Shown: one piece after another, positions 15,296-29,740 of the stretch | How the letters are laid out: every line of letters starts with the position of its first letter | Numbering within the stretch: the first letter of the stretch is position 1 | Assembly: GCA_964019155.1 (NCBI GenBank) | Contig: OZ025245.1 | Span: forward strand, 3,712,638-3,776,637 | Direction: 5' to 3' | Length of the DNA: 64,000 nt | Source: Osedax fenrisi | Taxonomy: Eukaryota > Annelida > Polychaeta > Sabellida > Siboglinidae | Translations under genes and position numbers: made by a program | The notes under the pieces: generated by a model | Database searches by the model: none | Told to the model about the DNA's origin: nothing | Seen by the model: only the letters and a program-made list of their open reading frames with translations

Positions 15296-18200
15296 CTGTG
15301 AAACGAGAACAATGAATTAACTGACGTATATATCAAATTGGGGCATGTGCTTGATCTTTCAATAAATAATAATCGACGAATAATAAATCTAGTTATCTAG
15401 TAATATAGATTGTGTATAAAACATTTTCATAAAAAAAGAATTATAATAGTTAATGTTGTAAATATATTTTTTAATTTCACGAAATTCAATACAAATTTTT
15501 TTTTCTATACATATTCATACTAGTTTATTATTTTGAATTGTCGGTCAATATAAATGAACAGAACATTGTAACGATGTCTCTATAGATAACAAATAATCTT
15601 AATATGAACAATGTAAATTTCCTTTGTAGATACAAAATTAAATAATATTTAGATATTTTATAATATAAAACTATATAGTGGGTTATATGTTATATTGTAA
15701 TATTATTAGTTTCATTATTAATGTATATTGTTTGAAACAATTTGTTTCACAATAAATAATTTGTTTAAATATTATAAATACTTTATTTCTTTAAATAAAT
15801 AATAATATAGCTATGATTTAGGTTATATGTTTCATGAGAATAGTTGTTATTAAATTTATGATATCAAAAAATATATATATGCTAATATATATAATTATTT
15901 AAATAAATTAATACTTTATAATATGGTTACAACATAAAACAATTAATAATACAATACAACATAAAATAATCAATAATTCAATTGAAATGTTATACAAATA
16001 TATTAATTTCATGCAAAGAAATAAGAATACAAAATATGTGAAAAATGTGAGGACAAATATTCGTAATATCCAAAAACACATTTGTGTATTAATTATAGTA
16101 TTATGAAATTATCGAAAATATCTTATGTATATGAAAAGTTGTGTATATATCTTATTTAAAAATGTAATAGTATTCTATATTTATTTCAGTATCGATTTAT
16201 TATCTATATAGGCTATGGTGAAATTGAATAATAACTAAAACTAACAATAAAAATCTATTTATAGAATGTAGGTGAGTGTGTATGTGTATTAAACATTTAG
16301 AAATGAAAATAAAGCAGTGACAATGTGCGAGGGTCTCTCCCAGAAAGATGTCAACAATTCTATGTGTATACAAAGATGAAAGAATCAACGTACATTATTA
16401 TCCTTGTCATCTTCCCGTGTGCTTGGCTAAACGTGGGTGGGGGCGGAGAGAGAGGATGAAAGTTGCACGATAGGTGACATCACATGTATAAGTGGGTGTG
16501 GCGGGGGGAGGAGCTAAAGGTGGGCGGGGCATACCTGAATATTTGGCTTGTTTTGACTCTTGATCTTACTGGTGTATTTTCTTTTGAATATTAACCTGTA
16601 GTAATGATATAAATAATAGTTAATTTCGACACTTAGATTACAAATAATTCTCTAAAGTGTAAACATATTCTCCTATGTGTGTGTTTGTGCGTGCATATAT
16701 ACAATACGTAATAAGAATGAGTTGTACATAGTACCTATTTAAACATATGCACATCATCGTAATGTTTGAATGTAATCGGGTATACTGATTGGCTTTTAAG
16801 GGTTAATTAAGGGCAGGCGCAACATACGATTATTTACATGATGAAGATAGGAAATCATGGAAAAATAGATTCAATCTATGTATACTTCAAAATATCAACT
16901 AATTTTTTTATATAGTATATTTCCAATATTTATCTACAATGATAACTATCGACTATGAGAATTATACCAGAAATGGACCTATAATTACCTATACCTAGAC
17001 AAAAATATATGCAAGAAATGTCAATGAAATATAAAAAATATTATATATAATTGAATAATTTATTAGTTTTAAATAGTTATATCCGAAGAGTAAAATAATA
17101 TTAATATACTGTGGACTTTTCATGTGATTTGAATAAGTATTTCTATAATCGAAAGTGGTTCAAACATAGATAATAACAGTTTTTTTGAATCCGAGATATT
17201 AGAGTTTTAAAAATTATTTTACTATAAATATCATAATTTCATGGATATAATTATTATAATTTACTTCATTAGATATAGTTAGTATGTTAGTATAGTTAGT
17301 ATGTTAAATTATTTATATATTATAATTTTTAATTGATTTATTTAACATTTATAAAGCATTATTTAAATTTTATAATAAATTTATATATAAATAAAGTATT
17401 TATATATTATAATTGTTTTTATAAATGATATAATATTTAAATTACATTTATTCTTGGTAGAATAACTCAAATTGGTTAATTAACTATATTGTAATACAAA
17501 AATTAGTTTAGTAATCTTATAATATACATATTTGAATATTAGCATAACATTTTAATTAGTTATAAATTGAAGAAAATTATGACATTTTCTCTTTTGCAAT
17601 GACCGATGAAAATGTTAATTAAATTTGTTAAATTTGTCCTAGCAAATAATAATAATTTATATATTGTTTTTAATATAAAATATTTATATATATAAAATGC
17701 TTTGTTATTTTCCTTAGTCGTGCATTTCTAGAATGTTTAGAAATTTGAGGCATTATGAAAATATAACGGACTTTGCGTTACGAAATTATATGATAAATTA
17801 TATTTATCAAGTGCATGATATGTTCCAACAACCCATTGGCTAGACATTTAACCAATAATTTAAATGTTTAAAATGTAGCGACTTCTATACTTATTATAAT
17901 AGTTTTTATATTTTAAATTCGTAGTTATTTCATAGAAATTATAACAAAAATGTAAACTAATTATATGAATTTTTTGTACATAGAAATTAGCAAAAATTAT
18001 AATGAAATATTTTACAAGCTCGTTTTTATAAATGCTTATTTATGGCACTTTTATTCATCCTGCAATATACAATTTTAAGGGGAATTAATCAAAGTTTATG
18101 ATCATCAGATAATAAATATTTTAATAAATAATATTTTATTTTCAAAATCTATCTGTTGGCCCTTAAATATAATGATAGGTATGATCTACTTATCAGCTAA

Positions 18201-21200
18201 AGAAAGCAATATGTTTCTATAGCAAATGTAGCCGTATAATATAGTAGAGTTAATCGAGTGTTGTGACATGTGACATGTGCATGTCACTACAGTTAGGTAA
18301 ACAATAGTGTGATGCTGTAATAACATTGTACTATTATTATTATTATCCTAAGATGATATTATCATTGCGTGCATAGCTAAGGATTGTCCTAGGTCGATAT
18401 TAACATTGCGTGGATAGCTAAGGATTGTCCTAGGATGATATTAACATTGCGTGGATAGCTAAGGATTGTCCTAGGACGATATTAACATTGCGTGGATAGC
18501 TAAGGATTGTCCTAGGACGATATTAACATTGCGTGGATAGCTAAGGATTATCCTAGGACGATATTAACATTGCGTGGATAGCTAAGGAATATCCTAGGAC
18601 GATATTATCATTGCGTGCATAGCTAAGGATTGTTCTAGGATGATATTAACATTGCGTGGAAAGCTAAGGATTATCCTAAGATGATATTAACATTGCGTGG
18701 ATAGCTAAGGATTGTCCTAAGATGATATTAACATTGCGTGGAAAGCTAAGGATAATAGATAGACTGACTAACGTGTAATCATTGATCATACGGTCGATGC
18801 GATCAGATCTGGTTCTGCTGTGGCCCATGTCGCTGAACACATCATACAATAGGTCTGGGGAGAGGAGACGAGCTGCGGAGTTACCCACGCTAGTGTAGAA
18901 CTGCATGAGGGTGGGTTTGGGGGGATGGGGCTTAGTTAGGGAGAGTGGGGATTATTTAGGGGGAATGGGGCTTAGTTAGGGGGAGTAGGGCTTAGTTAGT
19001 GGGAGTGGGGCTTAGTTAGGGGGAGGTGGGGATTATTTAGGGGAGTGGGGCTTAGTTAGGGGGGTGGGGCTTAGTTAGGGGGAGTGGGGCTTAATTAGGG
19101 GGAGTGGGGCTTAGTTAGGAGGAGTGGGGCTTAATTAGGGGGAGTGGGGCTTAGTTAGGGGGAGTAGGGCTGAGTTAGGGGGAGTGGGACTTAATTAGGG
19201 GGAGTGGGGCTTAGTTAGGGGGAATGGGACTTAATTAGGGGGAGTGGGGCTTAATTATGGGGAGTGGGGCTTAATTAGGGGGAGTGGGGAATAGTTAGGG
19301 GGAGTGGGACTTAATTAGGGGGAGTGGGGGTTAGTTAGGGGGAGTGGGATTTAGTTAGGGAGAGTGGGGCTTAGTTAGGGGGAGTATGGCTTAATTAAGG
19401 GGAGTGGGGCTTAATTAAGGGGAGTGGGGCTTAGTTAGGGTGAGTGGGGCTTAGTTAGGGAGAGTGGAGCTTAGTTAGGGGGAGTGGGGCTTAGTTAGGG
19501 GGAGTGGGGCTTAGTTAGGGGGAGTGGGGCTTAATTAGGGGGAGCAGAATTCATATTTAAATATTCTGAAATATAATACAGGTCTTATATAAATAAAACT
19601 TCAATATTAAATGGTTACATCATATATAATCTTATAATATATGATGTATATAAATGATAAATAATATTAAATGATCAATATAGCCCGACAAACAATTAGT
19701 ACTGCACAGGACTCCTGCAGGAGTCCTTATTTGTAACAATCGGCCTATCTATTATACATGTAAGCAGGGACAAATAAGGACTACAAAACGAATTTTCTGC
19801 ATCCTGCTAAGGACGAATAAGGACTAAAAAACGAATTTTCTGCATCCTGCTAAGGATAAATAAGGACTGAATAACGGACATTCTGAATACTGGTAAGGAT
19901 AAATAAGGACAATATAAAGGATTTTTTTTTTCAAAAACTTAAGTTAAAATTTAAGTTCAACGGTAACTAATTAACTTAAGTTCAACTTAAGTTCTAAACT
20001 AAATTCTAAATTCAATAATAATAACATTTTAATATGTACACTTTAATCAATATTCAATTGCTATATATTCAATATTGAGCAATTAGTTCAACATAATTTC
20101 CAATTATATTATCAATATAATTACGATTAAAATTTTAGTTCAATGTGTCAATTTAATGAGATTATGATAATTTTGAAAAATACATAGGATTACTTAAATA
20201 ATTTTAGTTTTTAGAATAATATTTTATTTATTAAAAGCAGTATATTAACTTAAATATAAAAGTAAAATTATAATTAATAATTAATTTGCATAAATAAAAA
20301 TTAAATCAATATATTAAAATAATTAAAGGTATAATATGTTATTCTTTCTATATTAAAACAAGTATATATATACTTATTAATAATTAATAAACAGATAAAT
20401 AAACAGTAACATATTATTCTACTGAGCAAGGTATATAAAGGACACAAAAAGTAAAGTTCAGCATTCTATTTATAGCTATACAAATGTTACTGTGATGTTA
20501 CTGTAGATGTCCTGCTCAGTAACATATTATACTACTGAGCAGGGTATATAAAGGACATAAAAAGTAAAGTTCTGCATAGTTATTTGGTCTACATTTTTAA
20601 CACTACTCTAGGCACCCTTTACAGTAGTATCACAGTACATTTATACTGTTCAGTGTGTTATAAGGATAAATAAGTATATTAAAACGTAATTTATGCATGC
20701 AATTGTTTGTCGGGAGATGTATTACATGTATTGCATTGATGGAATAGGATCTATAGTAAGAGTAATGTAATAACAACGTTTAATTATCAATATCTGAATA
20801 TTTATAAATGAGGAATTTAGATTAATTTAGAAATTAAATATTAATTACATTAATATAATAGTTTCTCCCTATCTGAGAACATCTCCTCACTAGATGGCAG
20901 TTCTAACTGTATTACTAGACTGCAGGTAGACTATCAGTAAGTCATTATCGCAGGTGCCCAATGTTCACTGTTTCAGTAGATCGGAGGAGAATGTCACCAA
21001 CTCTTCAAATTGTCTTGCAGTTAGCATGGATTTATCTTCTCTGTAAGGTAGTGATGTCAAGGTTAGTGTGAGCTAGTGATGTCAAGGTTAGTATGATCTA
21101 GTGATGTCAAGGTTAGTGTGAGCTAGTGATGTCAAGGTTTAGTGTGAGCTAGTGATGTCAAGGTTAGTGTGAGCTAGTGATGTCAAGGTTTAGTGTGAGC

Positions 21201-24200
21201 TAGTGATGTCAAGGTTAGTGTGAGCTAGTGATGTCAAGGTTTAGTATGAGCTAGTGATGTCAAGGTTAGTATGAGCTAGTGATTTCAAGGTTTAGTATGA
21301 GCTAGTGATGTCAAGGTGCATAATATAGTAATTTCAAAATACTGGCTTAATTTGTTAATATATCATAAATGCTGGTTTAAGGGCATACAGCAGTTGATAA
21401 ATCAGCGAAAATCATAAAAATAATTTAAAAATTTGTATTCAATATTATTAATTTAATATATGTTATTTGTTATCTGTCAAAATATTATAATTGAAAACGG
21501 CCTAAAAATACCATAAAAAGCATATTTTATAACACACCTTTTAAAATAAATAACGTTGGTTTATAATTTATTTGAAATCTACATGAATAATTTTATAATA
21601 ATGCCCACATTTTATTTTATAACATTTTTATACTTGTATATTGTCGATTTACAAAATTTAAAAATCCAATTGTCTATCTTTATGTATTCTATATTATTAT
21701 CATTGTAAACATATGTCATGTGATATTATACACCAATAGAAAGCTAATAAACAGACGCTATATATTTTGTATTTCCTTTACATCATTTTACCTTTATTTC
21801 AACTTATATTTATATTTACATCATTAGTATTAGAAAATAGTTATTTGTATACCATTATTAGCCTTTATATTCGATTTTTAGTTGAGTTTATTTTATTTAT
21901 AATTTTGTTTTCAAATTATATTTCTACGTATATTTTCATTTATTTATATTACTTTATATTACTTACATTTTGTTATAGTTAGTAGTATTTCAATATATAT
22001 TTATTAGTTATTATTAGTATTAGTTTTAATTTATAATATTAGAATTTATATTAGAGTTATAGTTGTATTTATAATATTTATAATTTATCACTATTTTTTA
22101 CATTCATTTCAGTACTATTCACATATACATATAGTTATTAGTATTTATTAATAATTATTAGTTATATTTAATTGTATTGGATATCATTTATATTTTATTT
22201 ATATTGTTTGTTTTTTTTATAAAAATGGTAAGATCGAAGAGGAAATCACATATGCGCAACATGGTTGAAGCTATTTATTAAAATTATGTATTCAGTGTAT
22301 TTTACAATTTATAATTATTTATTGAATTTATACATCTATATATATTATTTTATAAATCATACAACACTATTATTGCTTTATTTTATCATAATATATAAAC
22401 TATAGATAATAACATATTTTAATTCTATATACATAAACTGTATGCTTTATTTTATAATAGTGATTTTTACTTAGTAAAACTTTAGATGCGTTTTACTCAG
22501 AATCAATATTTTCTACTACCTAAGTGAATATAAATGTATGTTTAGAACAATCTAGCATAGGTATCCTAACCATTTTTTTTGCTATATGTAAATGGTATAT
22601 GAATAAATAAAAATAAGTTCTTAAATTTTTGTAATTATTATTGAAAAGAGACAATATTGGTATAAATTAAAAAAAATAATGGTTTAAATAAATTAGACAT
22701 AATAAATAATATATTTATACATGAAATAAATAATATTTAAAAAAAATACAAACTTTAAATTGTAGCAGTATATATATTGTATACAATACAAAAATAATTA
22801 GTTAAATTCATTGAATAGTTTTACCTAAACATAGATTTTAATGGACCTTTGTATTTCCTATCTCTTAACATGTAAATGCGTGAAATGGTGTGCGCATTGC
22901 CGTATGCCCTTACTTTGTTAATAACACATAAATGTAGTGTGTATTAGCAAGGGTTTACACTATATCTACTATTAATGAGGTAGTTAGGTGAAGGTTTATT
23001 AAATAGGACTCAAAAGGCTTTCGCAGTACTTTGATTGTGCATTATAACTTAATTCATTATGCATTATACAAAATTCATAATGCATTATAAATTAAACAAT
23101 ATGATATGAACAAATAATGTAAATAAATAAATAATACATGTAAACAAAACATAAAATAATAGGTAATGTGTGTGTGTGTGTGTGTGTGTGTGTATTTGTA
23201 TTTGTGTGTAATACATAGGACTTCCTACTATGCAGACACTAGGGGTGAGTTGTTGGTCAAGCACAGGTGGTCATGAAACTTCTATTTACTGCATGTACAA
23301 ATCAAACTAGTAGTAAATCCAATTGGTAGTAAATGCAACTGATAGTAAATGCAACTGGTAGTACTATTTATTCATACCAGACCACCAGTGGTTGAAACCA
23401 GCGCACTTATGGTGTATATTTGAACGCACTCATAATTAGATCCTCAAATGAACTGAATCATAGAGAGAGAGGGGTACAATGCGTTACACTAAAATAGAGA
23501 GAGAGGGGTACAATGCGATACATTAAAACAGACAGAGAGGGGTACAATGCGTTACACTAAAACAGAGAGAGAGGGGTACAATGCGTTACACTAAAACAGA
23601 GAGAGGGGTACAATGCGTTTCACTAAAACAGAGTGAGAGGGGTACACTACTAACGCGCTGAGATCATTGAGAGATTCACTGTTTGCTCTGGCGAGGTTCT
23701 TTAGCACGGCGACGCCCACTTTGTAACCTTTGAACCCAGCAGTGGTTTAGTCATAGAGCTAGAGAGAAATAGAGTAGTAAACAATGTATCTGACATGCAG
23801 AAAGCGTCGATCTAATTTGGTCACCTCAAAATGGAGGATTTGACCTATTTAAGCAAAATCTAGGGAGAAAGCGTATTTATCTTTATAATCTATTATTTTA
23901 TATGTGTATTATTTATACATTAATAAGTAAATATACTTTATATAAATACATCATATAAATAATTATTAATACAAATATAATATGTTACTCTATATTAAAA
24001 TTAATTTGTAAATAAAATATAAACTCTAGTTCAAATAGAGTTCAAATAGGTCAAATCTGCCATTTTTAGGTTACCAAAATAGATTGACCCTTTCCGCATT
24101 GGCTTACACAGCTAGTCATAGCGTATTACCACTCTATTTCTCTCTAGCTCTGTTGGTTTAGTTGTCAGGTTAATATTCTATGAAATGAAATCTAACACTA

Positions 24201-24331
24201 CTAGTAATAAAATTAAACTAATTAAAATGTGAATTTAAAGAATTAATGATATATAAACAGGAGGATATAAAGGAGATGTTATGGAGGAGATAAAGGAGGT
24301 GTTATGGATGCCTAACTTACTTGTGTATCAC

Positions 24332-24362
<31 letters not shown>

Positions 24363-27300
24363 TACACACACACACACATACACACACACACATACACACA
24401 CAAACACACAACTAACCAGTAGGTGTGTACACTCCAGCACATTTGTACTCAGTTCCAGCATAGGCACGTTATATAGTCGCAGATATCAGCGCTACTGTTA
24501 GGGCGGGTGGGAGAGGGTAGTTAGGGAAGTAGGGAGGGAAGTAGGGAGGGGGTGAGGGAATTAGGGAGTGAGGGTGAGGGATGGAGGGGGTGAGGGAAGT
24601 AGAATGGGATAAAGGGTGGGAGGGAGAAAAGGATAGAGGTAGGGATGTGTTATACGTTTATATATCTATATGCGTACACACGCTATAAGTGTACATACGT
24701 CTATATATAGACGTATATGTTACACGCGCTATAAACGTGCATGTTTATTCATGATCCAGATAACGGATAATTATTACATAACTTGTTGTTGTCTTCACTA
24801 ATTAGGTCGACGCACGCACCGCGGTGTGCTTCACCTACGCGCATCGTATGATCGTCTCGCGTGCACTGGCAGTCATGTAATAAACTATCTATATACCAGT
24901 TATCTTATTTAATACTATATCTATAATCTAATATATATCTATACACATATAAACTTATCATGGTGGCAGTTTATAAGTGAAAGAACCTACTATGACACAA
25001 ATACCATTCCCTACATTTAATTGGAACTCGACAAACATAATAGCAGACGCTAAATACTTCGAGACACAATGCACACGTTTCTTCAAAGGCCCGTTAAAAG
25101 ATGAAGACGATGACAGCAAACTAGCGTACGTATTACTCTGGCTAAACAACAGAGAATTCGAATCCGTCTACGAAGACTGGACACCGCCGATAAAGGACGA
25201 AAACATCCTAAAACACTTCTGGAAGAAATTTAAAGAACACTTCAACAGACACATGCTACATACCGTCAGACAACTACAGAACGAAACCACAAACAGTTTC
25301 GCTGACCGAGTTAAACAACACGTAAGCCATTGCGAATACACTACGCCGGAAGAAGCCGTAATAACCCAACTGATCAGCGGTACAACACTAACAGAAGCTA
25401 GAGAACAATTACTCGATACGACAGAAACCCTAACTACAAGCACAGTAATCAACAAACTGAGAAGACAAGAAACTATAGAGACGGCAGGACAAATGAGAAC
25501 ACCAGAAGCAGCGCTAAACTACACACGAGAGACAAAGAACGTAAGCAAATACGACGACACCGACAAATGGCATACTGCGGAACTAAACACGCAGCCTGCC
25601 CAGCACTAGGCAAGAAATGCGGAAACTGCCAGAGACTGCACCACTTCGCGGCTGTATGCAGATCGAGAGACCGTCCCGTACAATGGAGGCTATGGAGGAG
25701 AGACCGCGGGTATCCAACATAACGGATACCCGTAACGAGGTATGTACTTATATATATCATAATAACACTCAAATATATATAAAATTAGATACAGGCGCGC
25801 AGGTAAATGTTATACCTGAATCCCTCTATAATAAGCTAGATAACCCCCCAGCCCTTAGGAAACCAACGATGGTCTTAATGGCCTACAATCAGCAAACAAT
25901 CCCTATAAGAGGAATAATTACACTAATATGCACACACAACCATAAGGAATACGATATAAATTTCTACGTATCAAGCACATCCGGCCTCGCCATACTAGGC
26001 TTAAATGATTGCCGTAGACTAAACCACATCACAATTGACTGCGAGAATATCAAAATAAGAGAACCCTCGATATATGAAGTTACAATCTATGACCAACCAC
26101 TAAGCCTGAAATCACTACAAACATCCTATCCAAACCTATTCAAAGGAATAGGCACATTCCCCAATAGACTACACATAGAAGTCAAATCTAATATACACCC
26201 AGTGATACACGCTGCACGCCGTGTACCACTAAATATCCAAAAGGAAGTGGCAGAAGAACTCCACAGAATGGAACTACAGGAAGTAATAACCAGAATACGC
26301 GAACCTACACCTTGGGTATCAAGTATAACATACGCTAGAAAAAAATCAGGCCAAATACGCATATACCTGGACCCTAAAGATCTAAATAAAGCCATATGCC
26401 GCCCCCATTACCAAGCACGCACACTCGATGATATAAGCCACCTTCTATGCCATGCCAAGATATTCACGAAATTAGATGCAAGATCAGGATACTGGGCAGT
26501 AAAATTAGACCACGAATCGAGTATCCTAACTACATTCAATACGCACATAGGAAGATACAGGTTCCTGAGACTCCCATTTGGGCTGAACCTATCACAAGAC
26601 GTGTTCCAGGAACACATGGACACTATGCTACAAGAACTAAATGGGGCTATGTTAATAGCCGACGATATTATCGTATTCGGCAGTAATCTCGCAATACATG
26701 ACGAGAACCTCATCGCCCTAATGGAGCGGTCAGCTAAATACGGCATAGTCTACAACCCTGAAAAGTGTAATATAGCAAGAAACAGCATATCATTCTTCGG
26801 ACTCACGTACACGGAAGGAACAGTTCGCCCAGACTCCAACAGAACGATAGCTATCTCCAACACCCAACCTCCAAAAAATGTAAAGGAGCTAAGGAGCTTT
26901 CTAGGCGTTGCAACATACATGTCGCCCTTCATTCCAAACATGACGAACTTACTAACGCCCATAAGAGAACTAACACACGCGGAAAATACATTCCAATGGA
27001 CACCATCTCACCAAACATCCTTCGAAAATATCAAAAAGGCCATATGTATGGACACATCACGTGAATGACTGTGAATCCTGCCAGACATTCGCCCGATGTC
27101 AACGAAAACCACCTTCCAGCAAGCGTGAACTACCAAGACAGCCATGGCAACACCTCGCAACAGACATATTCCAACTAAACAATTGTATATACTTACTGAT
27201 TGTGGACTACTTCACAAAGTACCCCATACTCCATATACTCCAACCAAACTCAACAAGCGAAGTAGTTATCAGCAAACTATCATCAACCTTCTCACTCTTC

Positions 27301-29647
27301 GGAATCCCCGAACGCCTATATTCCGACAACGGTCCACAATTTTAATCACCTATCTTCAAGGACTACACAATAAAATGGAATTTCGAGCACATAACTTCGA
27401 GTCCATACTACCCTGAATCCAACGGACCTGCCGAAAGACACATCCAAACCATCAAAAATATAATAAAGAAAACAGAGCCAAGAAATCTAGCGGCAGCGCT
27501 TCTCTCATGGAGGAAGACACTAATCGATGCGAACACACCCAGCCCCTATCATTTCCTGTTCCATCAATCAGCAGAAACTACGCCAACATATGCAGCAAAC
27601 AAGAAATGACCATCAACAAATTCAAGAGTAGCCGAAGGAAGAATGAAGAAATACAACTAAAACTAAACGACCAAGTATACATACGTCACCCCATACATCA
27701 TACATGGGACAAGGCGGAAATACTAAACCGCATAACAGAACCTCACTCGTATGACGTTATCACTCCGCTCGGAAATACGTATAGACGCGCACGGCATCAT
27801 ATTCGTCCATTATTACCTATCACCCCCATTAACCATAACATTAATAATATGCCTATTATACATAATACTAATCTATCTCCTCCATATACAGGAAATGTAA
27901 CTCTGGAAAGGGACGTCGATACTGGTACGAGGCCACCAGAACAACAAACGACGGATACATCCGAGCCACTACGACGAAGCACAAGAATTCGACGACTTCC
28001 TCAACGTTACTCACCCTGCTGAACGAAAGGGAGTAGGGAAGCATGGCGAACTGACTTTTCTCCCACAGGAGAGAGGATGTTATACGTTTATATATCTATA
28101 TGCGTACACACGCTATAAGTGTACATACGTCTATATATATGTTACACGTATGTATATGTATATGTAGACGTGAACGTATAAACGCTATAAATATGCATGT
28201 TTATTCATGATCCAGATAACAGATAATTGTTACATAACTTGTGGTTATCTTCACTAATTACCGCACCAGCTTAGCTATGCTGATCGTCTCTCGCGTGCAC
28301 TGGCAGTAATGTAATAAACTATCTATATACTAGTTATCTTATTTAATACTATATCTATAATCTAATATATATCTATACACATATAAACTTATCAGGATGG
28401 ACTGAAGAATAGAGGGCTGGAAGGAGGGAGGGAGGTAGGAAGGAGTGGAGGGCTCGAGTGAGAAAGGTAGGGAGGGATAAGTGTGCCGTTAGTAAACAAC
28501 AATAAACATTAGAGGAGGACTTCCAACTAATGAGGATGTATGAGTTATAACTATACACATCACTCTTTAGCTATCTACATCTATAATGTATAACACTAAG
28601 ATATACAATGTGTAGCATGAGGTAATATATCCATCAATTTGAATACTTGTGTAATACATACAATAACAGTATTTAGTGATCACACACACACACACACCCA
28701 CACATAAACACACACCCACACACATAAACACACACACACACACACACACACATATTACCTAATTAGTTTAGACACGTCCTCTTCCACTCTTTATGAAAGT
28801 ATTCGGTTGTGCTTCAATTATCATTAATACACAAACAGGTGTGTCTTTAGTTTTGACTTGAAATATATATGTAGAGATAAACACATACACATATACATAT
28901 ACATATAAACACACATGAGAATCTATACACAAACCATCAGATGATTTCAAAACAGAATCTGGATCGCAGACAAAGGACTTAGCTTGTTGTTTACATGCCT
29001 GTGGAGATTTCTGAGGGTCAGGGTAATCTGAAGGGATTAGGACACAAGGAGGTTATTCATAAAGGGTTAGTATAGTATGAATATAGGGTTAGTGAACAGT
29101 GTGTGGCAGGGTGTGGCAGGGTATAATACTACTATCAAATACAAATATCCTTTTATCAAATAATCAAATACAAATAAAAATATTTATTATTATATTCTAA
29201 TAAAAATACAACTAAACTTCAACAAATACAAATATAACATAAATAATCTAATACTACTTGATATTTGTATTATATCTAACAAACAATATAACAAATAATA
29301 GCTATTCAAAATATGCATTTGATAAACAAATCTAATCAGATATAACCATGTTATAATTAATATATTAAATATACTATATTTGTATGCATATAAGTATACA
29401 TATAATCCATTAGATATATATATACATATATGTGTGCGCTGAAGTGCTAACAATTACAGAATAGCTACATTTTAAATTGAAAATATAAAAGGTAATGCAA
29501 AAAAATGAACAGGCAAAATATTTTATTTTCTAAAAATAAATTATATCATTTCTAAATAGGTTCGGTTTGGGTTTGGGATTACACATGATAAAGTTAATTA
29601 TAAATTTTTTATTATTATTTTAAATCACTTCACACATTCTGATATTA

Positions 29648-29740
<93 letters not shown>

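Larger units (their letters stand above)
24648..28394 (+). mobile_element. Ty3/gypsy LTR retrotransposon, full-length boundaries but defective
   Basis: The element is bounded by two LTRs (313 and 317 bp, TG..CA) and a 5-bp target duplication, GGATG. The internal order is primer-binding-like site, gag, zinc knuckle, protease, reverse transcriptase, integrase, purine tract. That order is Ty3/gypsy. The Cys-His knuckle (CGTKHAAC, KKCGNCQRLHHFAAVC) and RT motifs resemble animal Mag-type lineages. It is defective: frameshifts around the knuckle, loss of RNase H and the integrase N-terminus, a stop in the integrase core and a further frameshift. No env was seen. It is antisense to the host gene in whose intron it lies. 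Confidence 0.95.

Noticed and set aside
18345..18755. CRISPR-like regular repeats
   Set aside because: The 41-bp units are directly tandem with no unique spacers, and the context is eukaryotic.
18905..19545. Telomere-like TTAGGG occurrences
   Set aside because: TTAGGG appears only within a 20-bp unit with period 20, not as a hexamer array.
20954..21042. Plus-strand exon with GTAAGG donor over predicted exon f
   Set aside because: The frame VPNVHCFSRSEENV.. is open, but it has no partner exons, whereas the minus-strand reading fits the phase chain. Kept as an alternative only.
24480..24494. Exon starting right after the very strong CCCTAACAG site
   Set aside because: All three frames from this site meet a stop within 15 codons, so a coding exon cannot start there.
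28373..28558. 61-codon minus-strand frame
   Set aside because: It translates the polypyrimidine strand of the purine-rich tract and the LTR end.
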